Source: Nocardiopsis_B mangrovi | GTDB lineage: Bacteria; Actinomycetota; Actinomycetes; Streptosporangiales; Streptosporangiaceae | Direction of reading: 5' to 3' | DNA: 64,000 nt | Assembly: GCF_042653925.1 (NCBI RefSeq) | Contig: NZ_JBHSFQ010000020.1 | Span: forward strand, 55,584 to 119,583 | Shown: positions 1 to 7,821 of the stretch, piece by piece | Layout: each line of letters begins with the position of its first letter | Numbering within the stretch: position 1 is the stretch's first letter | Notes under the pieces: generated by a model | The model's input: only the letters and a program-made list of their open reading frames with translations | Databases searched by the model: none | Told to the model about the DNA's origin: nothing | Made by a program: the position numbers and the translations under genes

Positions 1-2
1 GA

Positions 3-1049
3 ACGGTGCGGGACCTGCTGGCCGCCCACGACCCGGCGGCCGGGGTACGGGCCGGCGCCGAGCAGCGGAACACGGCGCGGGTCGACGCACTCGCCCGGGC
101 GCAGGACATCCGTGAGCCGCGCACGGTCCGCCGGACGGTCTGGCGGAAGGTCGCGCTCGGCGCCGCCGCCTGCACGGTGGCGGCGGCGGTGGTGGCCGTC
201 GGCGGACTCGTGGGCCGGCCGACGGAGACCGCGTACGCCGGACCGCCGCCGGCCCCCCTGGCCGTTGAGGTGAACGACCTTCAGGACGCCCGCGCGGACC
301 TGCTCGGCCTCGCGGAGCGGGCGGAGGAGCAGGACGCCCGCACGCCGGCGGGCGACATCTCCTACCTGCGCACGTCCACGTGGTCGCTCGTGCTGTCACA
401 CGACCTGGACACCGACCAGGCCGGCTGGGGCGTCCTCCCCGAGGAGCAGCAGGTGTGGCGCGACCCGGACGGCTCCGGCCTGGAGATCACCCGGACCGAC
501 GTGCCCGACCACCTCGCCGGCGACGAGCAGCCGGTGCTCGACCTGTTCGACGACGGCGAGGAGGAGTACGAGTGGGACACCGAAGGGTCCGACGGCCTCC
601 GCTTCCTCTGGCAGCCCGGAACCCTGTCCACCAGCCCCGACACGCTGGCCGAGCAGCTGATCGCGGGCTCGGGCTGGTCCGACGGGGAGAACACCGCCGG
701 CCTGTTCTACGCGATCAACGAGCTGTACAACGAGCAGCCGGTCGACCCGGACGTCCAGGGCGCGGTGCTGCGCCTGCTGGCCGAGCAGGACGACGTCCGG
801 TTCGCCGGCGAGGCGGAGGACCGGTCCGGCCGGACCGGGCTGCTCTTCCTCGTGCAGTCCGACGAACTGGGCCCCGGGACGGAGCTGGAGCGCCGCATCA
901 TGTTCGACGCCGATACCGGGATGCCGCTCTACACCGAGACCGTGCAGACGGAGAACCCCGAACCCCTTGACTACGATCTCCCGGCGGTGGGCGACTACAC
1001 GATGTTCCAGACGTCGGCATGGGTGCCGGAGGTCCGGGACACGCCGTAA
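3..1049 (+). CDS. membrane-anchored exported protein, CU044_5270-like, 5' partial
   Basis: About 348 codons are visible and the frame stays open to the left edge, so the true start is probably outside the window; a GTG at base 6 is the first start-like codon. A basic stretch precedes one hydrophobic segment (about residues 47-67, rich in Ala and Val), followed by an acidic extracytoplasmic domain. This layout of a cytoplasmic N-tail, one membrane helix and a beta-rich exterior with WxPG and 'DADTGMPLY'-like segments matches the CU044_5270 family. That family often sits downstream of an ECF sigma factor, which would lie outside the window. Function is unknown. The gene ends just before a strong hairpin. 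Confidence 0.7.
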   Translation, partial: TVRDLLAAHDPAAGVRAGAEQRNTARVDALARAQDIREPRTVRRTVWRKVALGAAACTVAAAVVAVGGLVGRPTETAYAGPPPAPLAVEVNDLQDARADLLGLAERAEEQDARTPAGDISYLRTSTWSLVLSHDLDTDQAGWGVLPEEQQVWRDPDGSGLEITRTDVPDHLAGDEQPVLDLFDDGEEEYEWDTEGSDGLRFLWQPGTLSTSPDTLAEQLIAGSGWSDGENTAGLFYAINELYNEQPVDPDVQGAVLRLLAEQDDVRFAGEAEDRSGRTGLLFLVQSDELGPGTELERRIMFDADTGMPLYTETVQTENPEPLDYDLPAVGDYTMFQTSAWVPEVRDTP

Positions 1050-1375
1050 GGAACCCGTTGCACGTCCCTCCGGACACGTCCGGAGGGACGACATCGCGTC
1101 CCGGTCCAGTCGGCGTCTGCGGCCGCGAGCCTTCCGCCGGCGAGCTGTAGGCTCGGGCACCGATCGGCTCATAGGGTCCGCACGTCACGATCGGACCTCA
1201 CCCGATCTCCTCGTGCACACGCGCCCTGAGCCGACGTTGACGGGGAACTCTCGGGTGGCGCAGTGGCTTTCCGCAGCCGGGCGGACGACGGTATGCACGC
1301 GAGCGCCGCCGTGGTCCGGTCGCAGGCGCGGCCATACGGCCGCTGTCGCGCGACGGCGCGGGAAGGGAACCACAG
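1050..1375. other. intergenic region, no gene seen
   Basis: Apart from the hairpin at its left end, this 326-base stretch shows no convincing coding frame. It presumably holds the promoter of the TPR-like gene that starts at 1376. No operator or riboswitch pattern was recognised. Confidence 0.5.
1064..1089 (+). terminator. hairpin after the anchored exported protein gene
   Basis: A perfect 12-bp inverted repeat (gtccctccggac with gtccggagggac, two bases between) begins 15 bases after the stop codon. There is no T-run, as is common for actinobacterial terminators. Confidence 0.7.
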
Positions 1376-1828
1376 ATGGTCACGGATCCGACGATCATCC
1401 GGATCGGCCAGGTCGTGCAGCTCGGCCACCAGGGCGAGCGGGAGGCCGCCCGCCTCCGGTTCGCGGAGATCTGGGAGGAGATCGGCGGCGAGCACGGCGA
1501 CCCCCTACAGCGTTGCACGCTCGCGCACGCGATGGCCGATGTGCAAGACGACGTACACCAGGAACTGCTCTGGGACCAGCGAGCAATGGCGGCCGCCGGC
1601 CTGATCACCGACGCGCGCGCCGAGCAGGCCGGGGTGTCGCCTTCGCCCGCCGGACTGTACCCCTCGCTGCACCTGAACTTGAGCGAGTGCTACCGCAACC
1701 CGGGCGATCGCGCCCGTGCCCGTGAGCACCTCCAGCACGCACGCGCCACGATCGGCGCACTCGGCGACGACGCCTACGGACAGATGATCAGGGAGGGCCT
1801 GGAACAGATGGCCGAACGCCTGCGCTGA
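1376..1828 (+). CDS. small TPR-like hypothetical protein
   Basis: A 150-residue soluble, alpha-helical protein with no signal peptide. The ATG start has a GGAAGGGA ribosome site 7-10 bases upstream. The C-terminal half ('LHLNLSECYRNPGDRARARE' followed by an Ala/Leu-rich helix) looks like one degenerate tetratricopeptide pair, and the N-terminal half has conserved Cys and His ('RCTLAHAMADVQDD'). Similar short proteins are widespread in actinobacteria without an assigned role. It stands alone, followed by a bidirectional terminator. The coding call is firm; I do not assign a function. Confidence 0.75.
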   Translation: MVTDPTIIRIGQVVQLGHQGEREAARLRFAEIWEEIGGEHGDPLQRCTLAHAMADVQDDVHQELLWDQRAMAAAGLITDARAEQAGVSPSPAGLYPSLHLNLSECYRNPGDRARAREHLQHARATIGALGDDAYGQMIREGLEQMAERLR

Positions 1829-1886
1829 CGCGACAGCGGCGACCGCGTCGCCGGGGTTAACATCCCCGATCCTCCGCAGGCCAGAA

Positions 1887-1913
1887 GGGGTCTCGCGCAT
1901 CACGCGAGACCCC
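1887..1913. terminator. bidirectional terminator between convergent genes
   Basis: Perfect 11-bp arms (ggggtctcgcg and cgcgagacccc) flank a 5-base loop and are followed by tgttt. It sits between the rightward TPR-like gene and the leftward repeat-protein gene and can serve both. Confidence 0.8.
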
Positions 1914-1949
1914 TGTTTCCTGCGTCACCGCGGCGGCTGCCGCCCCGCG

Positions 1950-2330
1950 CTACTCGGCGGCCTGGCCCGGCTCGACCGGCTCCACCGGCTCCCAAGGCTG
2001 ACCGGGCTCCACAGGCTCGACCGGCTCGACCGGCTGCCCGGGCTCCACGGGCTCCACGGGCTCCACGGGCTCCACGGGCTCCACGGGCTCCACGGGCTCC
2101 CAAGGCTGACCGGGCTCGACCGGCTCCGCGGGCTGCCCAGGCTCGACCGGCTCGACCGGCTCGGTGGGCCCTTCGCCCGGGAGCGCCGGAACGCCGGGCT
2201 CGCCGCTCGGCACGCCCGGCGGGTGCTCCGGCACATCCGCGGTGTCGGCGAACGCGGCGGCGGTGCCCGCACCGAACGTGATGCCCAGGCCGAGAACGAC
2301 CGTGGCGACCCTGCGCAGAATCCGTGACAT
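1950..2330 (-). CDS. secreted Glu-Pro-Val repeat protein
   Basis: 126 residues with a clear Sec signal peptide (MSRILRR, hydrophobic core, TAAAFA cleavage site near residue 28). The mature chain is almost entirely low complexity: tandem EPV units broken by GQP and GQPWEP blocks. At the DNA level these are 9-bp tandem repeats with very few base differences (about 1972-2160), so copy number could change by slippage. No enzymatic domain is possible in such a sequence; a cell-wall spacer, stalk or extended polyproline-like surface peptide is plausible. It is a single gene with its own terminator. The function is unknown. Confidence 0.7.
   Translation of the reverse strand: MSRILRRVATVVLGLGITFGAGTAAAFADTADVPEHPPGVPSGEPGVPALPGEGPTEPVEPVEPGQPAEPVEPGQPWEPVEPVEPVEPVEPVEPVEPGQPVEPVEPVEPGQPWEPVEPVEPGQAAE
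1972..2160 (-). repeat. 9-bp coding tandem repeats (EPV units)
   Basis: The 9-mer ggctccacg occurs in an almost uninterrupted run near 2040-2100, with diverged copies (ggctcgacc, ggctcccaa) on both sides. Each unit keeps the reading frame, so expansion or contraction changes protein length in steps of three residues. Confidence 0.85.
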
Positions 2331-2600
2331 GGGGGTCCCCTTCTCTGGAGTAGCTCGCCCGGCGGTCGCTCCGCCGGGGCGGCCACAGCGAGTGGCTGCG
2401 GCGGGACCAATACAGCCAGACCCGCGGTTAGACCGCGGTTATCGCCAACGCCTCGTGATCTCCATAGGTCGGCCACATCCCGGCCGGGGGCGCGGGATCG
2501 CACGGAGCGGCGGACACTCCGCCACGGGCACGGATCACGAAGGACCCCGGTCGTCGCCGGTGCGTACGGTCGCGAAATCCGCGACGGCGAAGACCACAAG

Positions 2601-2849
2601 GTGCGCCGACCGCCGCCGTCGATCACACGTCACACCGCGGCTTCGTGGCTCGTGCAGAACGGCGTCGAGGCCACAGAGATCCAGCGGTCGCTGGGGAACG
2701 AGGATGACAACACGACGCTCCGGTACGCCCATCCGGCACCCGACAGCCACGACAAGCTCCTGGAGGCACCGACCCGGCGCTGGGAGGATCGCTGCGCCGG
2801 CGGGCCCGCGCTCGCCCTCACTCGGCCGTGGCGGTATCGGACCGCCTAG
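2601..2849 (+). pseudogene. tyrosine recombinase C-terminal remnant
   Basis: Roughly the last 80 codons of a phage-type tyrosine integrase. The segment RHTAASWLVQNGV, then IQRSLGNED and TTLRYAHPAPDSHDKL, holds the second Arg of the catalytic RHRY set, a G-N in place of the usual G-H, and the nucleophilic Tyr of 'RYAH'. Everything upstream of RHTAAS (core-binding domain, first catalytic Arg) is missing, and no in-frame continuation is seen. The fragment points toward the 3' end of tRNA-Pro 128 bases away, the usual attachment site for such integrases. It is therefore probably a relic of a lost integrated element. Confidence 0.7.
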
Positions 2850-2935
2850 TTCGCCCCTCTCCGGGGCGACGGCTCCGAGCGGGATCGGAGGGAGATTTCA
2901 AAGATCATCTCCCGAAAATCTCCCGATACGCCGAA

Positions 2936-2966
2936 GGCCCTCCTCTCCCAGAAGGAGAGAAGGGCC
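2936..2966 (-). terminator. terminator of tRNA-Pro
   Basis: 13-bp arms with one mismatch (ggccctcctctcc and ggagagaagggcc) lie just beyond the tRNA 3' end in the direction of transcription. Confidence 0.7.
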
Positions 2967-2976
2967 TCTGACCTGG

Positions 2977-3050
2977 TCGGGGTGGCGGGATTTGAACCCA
3001 CGGCCTCTTCGTCCCGAACGAAGCGCGCTGCCAAGCTGCGCTACACCCCG
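2977..3050 (-). tRNA. tRNA-Pro (CGG anticodon)
   Basis: The minus strand folds as a 74-nt tRNA. The acceptor is CGGGGTG paired with CACCCCG plus discriminator A. The anticodon stem CTTCG/CGAAG closes the loop TTCGGGA (anticodon CGG), and the T-arm carries GGTTCAAATCC. CCA is not encoded. The integrase remnant lies beside its 3' end, suggesting past use as an attachment site. Confidence 0.95.
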
Positions 3051-3372
3051 AAGCAACGTGCATCAGTCTAGCGGACGGGGAGAGGTGGTCGCACCCGGAT
3101 TGGGGCGGGGTGCAGGCGCCTGGTGCCAGTGGGTGCGGCGGTGCTCGGCAGGGGGTGCGGGGAAGGCGGGACGGCTGATAAAGGGTGTCGCGCAACCCTT
3201 GATGTGGCGCGACCGGAACGGAGGACCGGGGAGGCCCGGTGGCGTCGCGTGGAGGTTCGCGGGGTGCCGGGTTTCTTCCGCGATCCGCTCGGCGGGAAAC
3301 GTCTCTAGAGAGGATCGGCCGGAGTCGGCCGCCTCCCTTGCCTGAGCGGGGCGCGGGTCGCAGGTTGGGGGC
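3051..3372. other. intergenic region, no gene seen
   Basis: 322 bases between the 5' end of tRNA-Pro and the start of the zinc-knuckle gene. It should contain the divergent promoters of both. I see no conserved RNA or repeat in it. Confidence 0.4.
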
Positions 3373-3708
3373 ATGGGCGCCGCGAACAACGTCCCTGACC
3401 TCGACCCGCGGCCCGCACCCTGGTGGGTCCGCCTGTCCCGCTGGCTGAACGGGACGCGTGTGTGTTCCGTATACGACTGCATCCAGCTCACCGAACCCGA
3501 CGAAGTCCACTGCACGACCCACATCCGCGCCTTCCGCGCGGAGCTGGGTGAGCGCCGGTGCGCCGTCGCCCGTTGCGTCGATCCGCACGGCGACGGCGAC
3601 TCCCTCTGCTTCCTCCACCGCGAGGCCGCCGTCATCGACGCGGTCGCCTCCGCCCCCGGGCAGTGGAACGCCCCCCGGAAACGCAAGCGCTTCCAAGAGC
3701 CCGCATGA
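3373..3708 (+). CDS. hypothetical protein with duplicated C-x4-C-x10-C-x2-H zinc knuckle
   Basis: 111 residues starting at ATG 3373. Two copies of one metal-ligand pattern are present with identical spacing: CSVYDC-x10-CTTH (about residues 34-53) and CAVARC-x10-CFLH (about 65-84). Each would make a single Zn site. The N-terminal 'PWWVRLSRWL' and basic C-terminal 'PRKRKRF' flank them. Such CCCH pairs suggest a small nucleic-acid- or protein-binding adaptor. I do not recognise the family. An overlapping reading frame on the other strand is longer but has no comparable motif, so this strand is preferred. Confidence 0.6.
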   Translation: MGAANNVPDLDPRPAPWWVRLSRWLNGTRVCSVYDCIQLTEPDEVHCTTHIRAFRAELGERRCAVARCVDPHGDGDSLCFLHREAAVIDAVASAPGQWNAPRKRKRFQEPA

Positions 3709-3782
3709 GGCCGCCCGCCCCCTGACCGGCGGCACCGTCAACGAGTGCCCGGACGGCGGAACGGGGGCGGGGACGGGGACGG

Positions 3783-6700
3783 TCAGACGCTGTCGCGGAT
3801 GCGATCGAGCGCGGTCTGCGCCTCTTCGGTCAATGGGACCCGCAGATCTCTGAAAATGGTCAGGGCCGTGGAGAGGCCGGCCATCGCCGTCGCGCGGTCG
3901 ACGGTGCCGCGCGGCAGCTGTCCGATCGCCAGCAGCGCCCGCCCCTCCATGTAGCGTTCGCTGCGTTCCACCGCCAGCGTCCGGGCGCGTTCGAGTGCTA
4001 AGAGAGCCTGCCCCGGCTCTCTCGCTCGTGCATGGGTGACGCCCAGCTCCACCAGGATCTCGGCGGCGCCGCTGTACTGGGCGGTCTCCTCGCTGAGTTC
4101 GAGGGCACGCGTGTGCGATGCGACGGCGGCCTCCGTGTCACCGGCCCCCCGCTGAGCGACCCCCAGGGCGTTGTGGATGAAGATCTGTTGCTGCGGAGTT
4201 TCGGTGATCTGCGCGTAGTGCAGAGCCTCCCCGAGTTTCTTGAAGGCTCCCGCGAAGTCCCCTTGCTGTGCGCTGGCCTCGCCCAGTTGCCGCAAAGAGA
4301 TGGCGGCGATGCGAGGCAGCCCATCGCCAAGGTCGGTCTGTAGCGCGGCCTCAGAGTATTCGACGACCTTCGGAATGTCTCCGAGCGTCAAATAGAGCAT
4401 GCCGATGTTGTTGCGCTGAACGGCGCTGAGCCGGACGTCCCCGACGGACAACGCGTAGTCGAGGACCTGGTGGAAGCAGGCCAGCGCGTCGTGGAAGCGA
4501 CCCATCCGCTCGTATACGACGCCCAGATTGCCGGCGACTCGTGCTTCACCGCGGGGGTCGGTGACGACTTTGAGGATGTCGCGTGCCTCGTTGAGTAGCT
4601 TCAGTGAAAGCTCGAACCGCCCCGCCAGGCAATGTGTGATGCCGAGCCCGATCAGGGTGACCGCACTGCCCCTGTCGTTCTTCTGAGCGCGGCTGATGCT
4701 CAACGCCCGTTCCTGGATGGCGACGAGCAGCTCGGTCTGGCCGTGCAAGGCGTAGAAGCCCCACAGGGAATCGGCGAGCTGCCATGCCTTCTCGCCGTCG
4801 CCGAGCGCCGCGTAGAAGTCGACGGCGGGCGCCAGGTTCGCCTGATGCCGACGGAACCACGAGACCGCCTCCTTGTTGCTCGTCAGCTCCCTCCGGTATC
4901 GGGACGCGCCGTTCGCGGAGACCTCGTATTCGTGCCCCCGCGGCCCTATGAGGTCGGCGGCTCGGTCGGCCATGTCGAGGTAGTGGTCGGCGAGGCGAAG
5001 GCGTGCGGCTTCGGTCTCGGCCGAGTTGATGTCGGCGAGCGCCTTCTGTCGCGCGTATGCGCCGATCAGGTCGTGGAAGCGGTAGAGATCGACCCCTGAC
5101 TCGTCGAGGAGGCGGACGCTGACGAGCTCTTGGAGGAGGTCGTCGGCGGTGGGCGGGTCCTCGCCGAGGAGCGCCGCGGCTCCATGCAGGTCGATGCTGC
5201 TGCCGATCATCATGCCGAGCAGCATGAACGTGGTGCGCTGCACGGTGTTCAGGCTCTGATACGACAGCTCGAAGACGGCTTCGACGCTCTGCCCGTCGAT
5301 GCGCAGCTCCCGGAAGCGCCGCTGCTGCTCGCCGAGCCGCTGCGCGACATGGGCGAAGGTCCAGCGCGGTCGGCTGAGCATCCGTCCGACGACGATGCGC
5401 AGGGCAAGGGGCAGTCCGCCACACAGCTGCGCGACCTGCTGAGCCTGCTCTTGCTCGCGCTCCACGCGCTCCGGGCCGAGCACCGTGGAGAAGAGCTGGA
5501 GAGACGTCTCGGCGCTGAGCATGTCCAGGGAGAAGTAGCGCGCCCCGCTCACCCCGGGAAGGTCGTTGCGGGTCGTCACCAGTGTCATGGAGCCGGGCGA
5601 TGCGGGAAGAAGCGGGCTGACCTGCGCGAAGTTGACGGCGTTGTCGAGCACCACCAGGAGTCGCTTGCCGACGATCATGGACCGCCACAGAGCCGAGCGC
5701 TCCTCTAAAGATTCCGGCAGGGTCTCGGCCTCGGCACCGACCGCCCGGAGCAGGGCACCGAGCGCGCCGAGCGCAGCCAGCGGCTCACGGTCCACCGTAT
5801 AGCCGTAGAGGTCGATGAAGAGCTGGCCGTCGGGGTAGTTGGCGGCGAGCTTGTGCGCCGCGTGGATGGCCAGCGTGGTCTTGCCGGCTCCCCCCGGGCC
5901 GGTGATCACGGCCACCTCGGCCCGTTCGGCTGCTTGGCCGCCGATGCGGAGCAGCTCGCGGAGATCGTACTCGCGCCCCGTGAAGTCCGGAATATCCCGG
6001 GGAAGGTCATTCCGGGATTGGAAATCCGGCGCCGCCGATCCTTCGGAAAATGGACCGCCGGGCTCGGTATCGGAATACACCGAATCATCATTGAAATGCG
6101 ATTGTGGCTCTCCTGAAACCACATCCGAGTCTTGCAGGATGCGCTGGTACAGCTCCATTACCTCGGGGCTGGGGTCGACGCCCAACTCTTTTGCGAGGTA
6201 GCCCCGGGTCTCGTGGAAGACGTTCAGCGCGGCGGCGCGCTGTCCGCTCCTGTGGAGGGCGGCGATGAGCAGGTACTGCAAGCGCTCCCGCAGAGGATCC
6301 TCGCGCACGAGCGGGGTGAGCCGCGTCACGATGTCCGAGTATCGGAGCAGGGAGAACGCACATTCGGCCCAGGCCGCAATCGCCGCCCACCGCTCCTCCA
6401 GCAGCGGTTGGCTCACGGCGTACCAGAGCTGGTCGGACCCGGTCCCGGAAAAGGGCTGTCCCCGCCAGCAGGACAGCGCGCGATCCCAGAGGAGCAGGGC
6501 GTCGGCGGGGCGTTGGGCCCGCTGCGCCTCGGCGACGAGCCGGCGGAAGCGGTGCAGGTCAACGCGATCCGCCTGCACCTGGGCCATGTAGCCGCCGGCC
6601 GTCGTCTGGATGACGTCGGGAAACGCACGGCGCAAGTGGGAAATCTGCACCTGGATCACCGAGCGTGCGGTGCGCGGCGGATTGTCGTCCCAGAGGTATT

Positions 6701-6848
6701 CGATCAGGCGATCGACGGTCACCTCTTTGCCGAGGTCAACGAGGAGGACGCCGAGGACACAGCGCTGCCTCGGCCCGCCGACGGGGATGGTTTCACCGTC
6801 GGACCAAGCCGAAATCGGGCCGAGCACACCAAATTCCACAAATGGCAC
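3783..6848 (-). CDS. SARP-type regulator with NB-ARC and TPR domains (AfsR-like)
   Basis: About 1,021 residues from the GTG at 6848, giving the family N-terminus 'VPFVEFGVLGP'; the frame stays open to 6923 but the extra residues look non-coding and neither start has a good ribosome site. Domain order: winged-helix DNA-binding domain (about 1-90), BTAD helical domain (about 95-245), NB-ARC/STAND ATPase (about 315-600; P-loop GPGGAGKTT, Walker B LLVVLDN, TTR motif), then TPR repeats (about 680-1010). This is the AfsR architecture, an ATP-dependent activator of secondary-metabolite or developmental genes; the TPR part is normally the sensor. It lies downstream of two small peptide genes on the same strand, and a palindrome overlaps its start codon. 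Confidence 0.9.
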   Translation of the reverse strand: MPFVEFGVLGPISAWSDGETIPVGGPRQRCVLGVLLVDLGKEVTVDRLIEYLWDDNPPRTARSVIQVQISHLRRAFPDVIQTTAGGYMAQVQADRVDLHRFRRLVAEAQRAQRPADALLLWDRALSCWRGQPFSGTGSDQLWYAVSQPLLEERWAAIAAWAECAFSLLRYSDIVTRLTPLVREDPLRERLQYLLIAALHRSGQRAAALNVFHETRGYLAKELGVDPSPEVMELYQRILQDSDVVSGEPQSHFNDDSVYSDTEPGGPFSEGSAAPDFQSRNDLPRDIPDFTGREYDLRELLRIGGQAAERAEVAVITGPGGAGKTTLAIHAAHKLAANYPDGQLFIDLYGYTVDREPLAALGALGALLRAVGAEAETLPESLEERSALWRSMIVGKRLLVVLDNAVNFAQVSPLLPASPGSMTLVTTRNDLPGVSGARYFSLDMLSAETSLQLFSTVLGPERVEREQEQAQQVAQLCGGLPLALRIVVGRMLSRPRWTFAHVAQRLGEQQRRFRELRIDGQSVEAVFELSYQSLNTVQRTTFMLLGMMIGSSIDLHGAAALLGEDPPTADDLLQELVSVRLLDESGVDLYRFHDLIGAYARQKALADINSAETEAARLRLADHYLDMADRAADLIGPRGHEYEVSANGASRYRRELTSNKEAVSWFRRHQANLAPAVDFYAALGDGEKAWQLADSLWGFYALHGQTELLVAIQERALSISRAQKNDRGSAVTLIGLGITHCLAGRFELSLKLLNEARDILKVVTDPRGEARVAGNLGVVYERMGRFHDALACFHQVLDYALSVGDVRLSAVQRNNIGMLYLTLGDIPKVVEYSEAALQTDLGDGLPRIAAISLRQLGEASAQQGDFAGAFKKLGEALHYAQITETPQQQIFIHNALGVAQRGAGDTEAAVASHTRALELSEETAQYSGAAEILVELGVTHARAREPGQALLALERARTLAVERSERYMEGRALLAIGQLPRGTVDRATAMAGLSTALTIFRDLRVPLTEEAQTALDRIRDSV

Positions 6849-6934
6849 TGTAGCAAGGCCATTTGCGGAACATGCGGGAAGAGAAGGATGTAACGCCGCC
6901 GCATCGCAGTGCCCGTCCATCAAAGCACTGCGAT
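6839..6934. promoter_or_regulatory. two inverted repeats upstream of and over the SARP start
   Basis: The first is caaatggc / gccatttg (6839-6846 and 6858-6865), which covers the proposed GTG start. The second is atcgcagtgc / gcactgcgat (6903-6912 and 6925-6934). The stretch is less GC-rich than its surroundings. The first looks like an operator or translational block; the second could be an attenuator between the peptide genes and the regulator. Both roles are inferred. Confidence 0.5.
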
Positions 6935-6965
6935 ACGGCGTCGTGTGCGGGATACGGAATCGTCA

Positions 6966-7193
6966 CTACCGTCGCGCGGGCTCGGGCTCCCGAACCGGCT
7001 CGGGCTCCTCCGCGGGAGCCTCGAGTTCCGGGGTGGACTCCTTCGGCCCGTCCTCCTGATCGGTCCACTCCTCGTCGATGAGCGGATCCGTGAAGGGAGT
7101 CGCCTTCCCGGTGATGGGCTCCCCAAGCCCGGCGACGATCTCCGCAAACTCAGCGTCCAGGTCGAGCGACGCCGAGGTCAACTGCTGCCCCAT
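6966..7193 (-). CDS. small acidic peptide B, paralogue of the upstream peptide
   Basis: 75 residues with an ATG preceded by GAGGAG at 7-base spacing. The N-terminal half shares 'LT-x-S', 'D-x-EF-x-EIVA-x-LG' and 'K-x-TPF-[TS]-D' with the 64-residue product of the gene just upstream. The C-terminal half is a Glu/Pro-rich tail. There is no Cys, no membrane helix and no signal peptide. The gene lies 39 bases after its paralogue and about 117 bases before the SARP regulator, all on the minus strand. A peptide ligand, a precursor peptide or a small adaptor for the TPR receptor are possible; none is proven. Confidence 0.7.
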   Translation of the reverse strand: MGQQLTSASLDLDAEFAEIVAGLGEPITGKATPFTDPLIDEEWTDQEDGPKESTPELEAPAEEPEPVREPEPARR

Positions 7194-7232
7194 ATGGATT
7201 CTCCTCGATACGGATGTTTCACATCATCGTGG

Positions 7233-7427
7233 CTACGGCCACTCCGCGTCGCCGATCTCGACACCGTCCTCCTCTTCCAGGGGCTCGATGTCCTCATAGC
7301 GCCGGGGCGCGTCGTCCCCGTCACTGAACGGTGTCGTCTTCGCGGTCACGGGCATCTGCGCCCCCAGTCGGGCGACGATCTCCAGGAACTCGGTGTCGAT
7401 CCGGCTCGACTCGGTGAGAAGCAGCAT
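7233..7427 (-). CDS. small acidic peptide A, first gene of the peptide pair
   Basis: 64 residues beginning MLLLTESS, with AGGAG two to three bases before the ATG (rather close). It carries 'IDTEFLEIVARLG' and 'TAKTTPFSD', matching its neighbour, then an acidic C-terminus. Paralogy between two tiny tandem genes strongly supports that both are translated. No known RiPP core signature (Cys, TxG lasso site, FxLD) is visible. As the promoter-proximal gene it probably leads a transcript through the second peptide and perhaps into the regulator. Confidence 0.7.
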   Translation of the reverse strand: MLLLTESSRIDTEFLEIVARLGAQMPVTAKTTPFSDGDDAPRRYEDIEPLEEEDGVEIGDAEWP

Positions 7428-7821
7428 GTCTCCTACGTCCTATCCACACAGATGACCGTGCGTAGGCGCCCGCCAGGGACCGTCCCGGAAGGGGCAGGGC
7501 CCGGGTGGGATCGCCGGACCGGTGCCCGCAGGCCGTCCTCCTGCGGGTCCCGATCTCGCCTGAACGCGACTGACACTAGGAACGCCGTCTTGCGAGTGGC
7601 TTTCATCCGCCTTACGGCTGTTTTGCCCAACTACCCGTGAGTAGTGAAAGCCTCCCGCAAGCCGCCGCTCCCGGCGGGTCCGCCGCCCCTGGAAGTGGCG
7701 CCGGAACCGCCTTTCACGCTACGACGGCCGCCGGCCCCGGCCGGTTCCACCCCCGCCGATCAGTGGCCTGATCAGGCCGCAAACCCACGGAACCCGGTCA
7801 TAGCATCTACACTGCTCCCTT
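7428..7821. other. divergent intergenic region
   Basis: 394 bases between the leftward peptide genes and the rightward exported-protein operon. It should contain both promoters. Near the right end, catagcatct lies about 20 bases before the GTG at 7822, which has no ribosome site, so that message may be leaderless. Longer frames here are not convincing. Confidence 0.4.

Noticed and set aside
2040..2100. Short regular repeats that could suggest a CRISPR array
   Set aside because: Units are 9 bp without spacers and in frame with a signal-peptide protein, so they are coding tandem repeats.
3063..3686. Minus-strand frame opposite the zinc-knuckle gene
   Set aside because: No motif, unusual Arg/Ser composition, and it would run through the gap and across a better gene with duplicated metal sites.
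6909..7640. Rightward 243-codon frame opposite the two peptides
   Set aside because: Antisense to two paralogous genes with ribosome sites; no domain or start signal.
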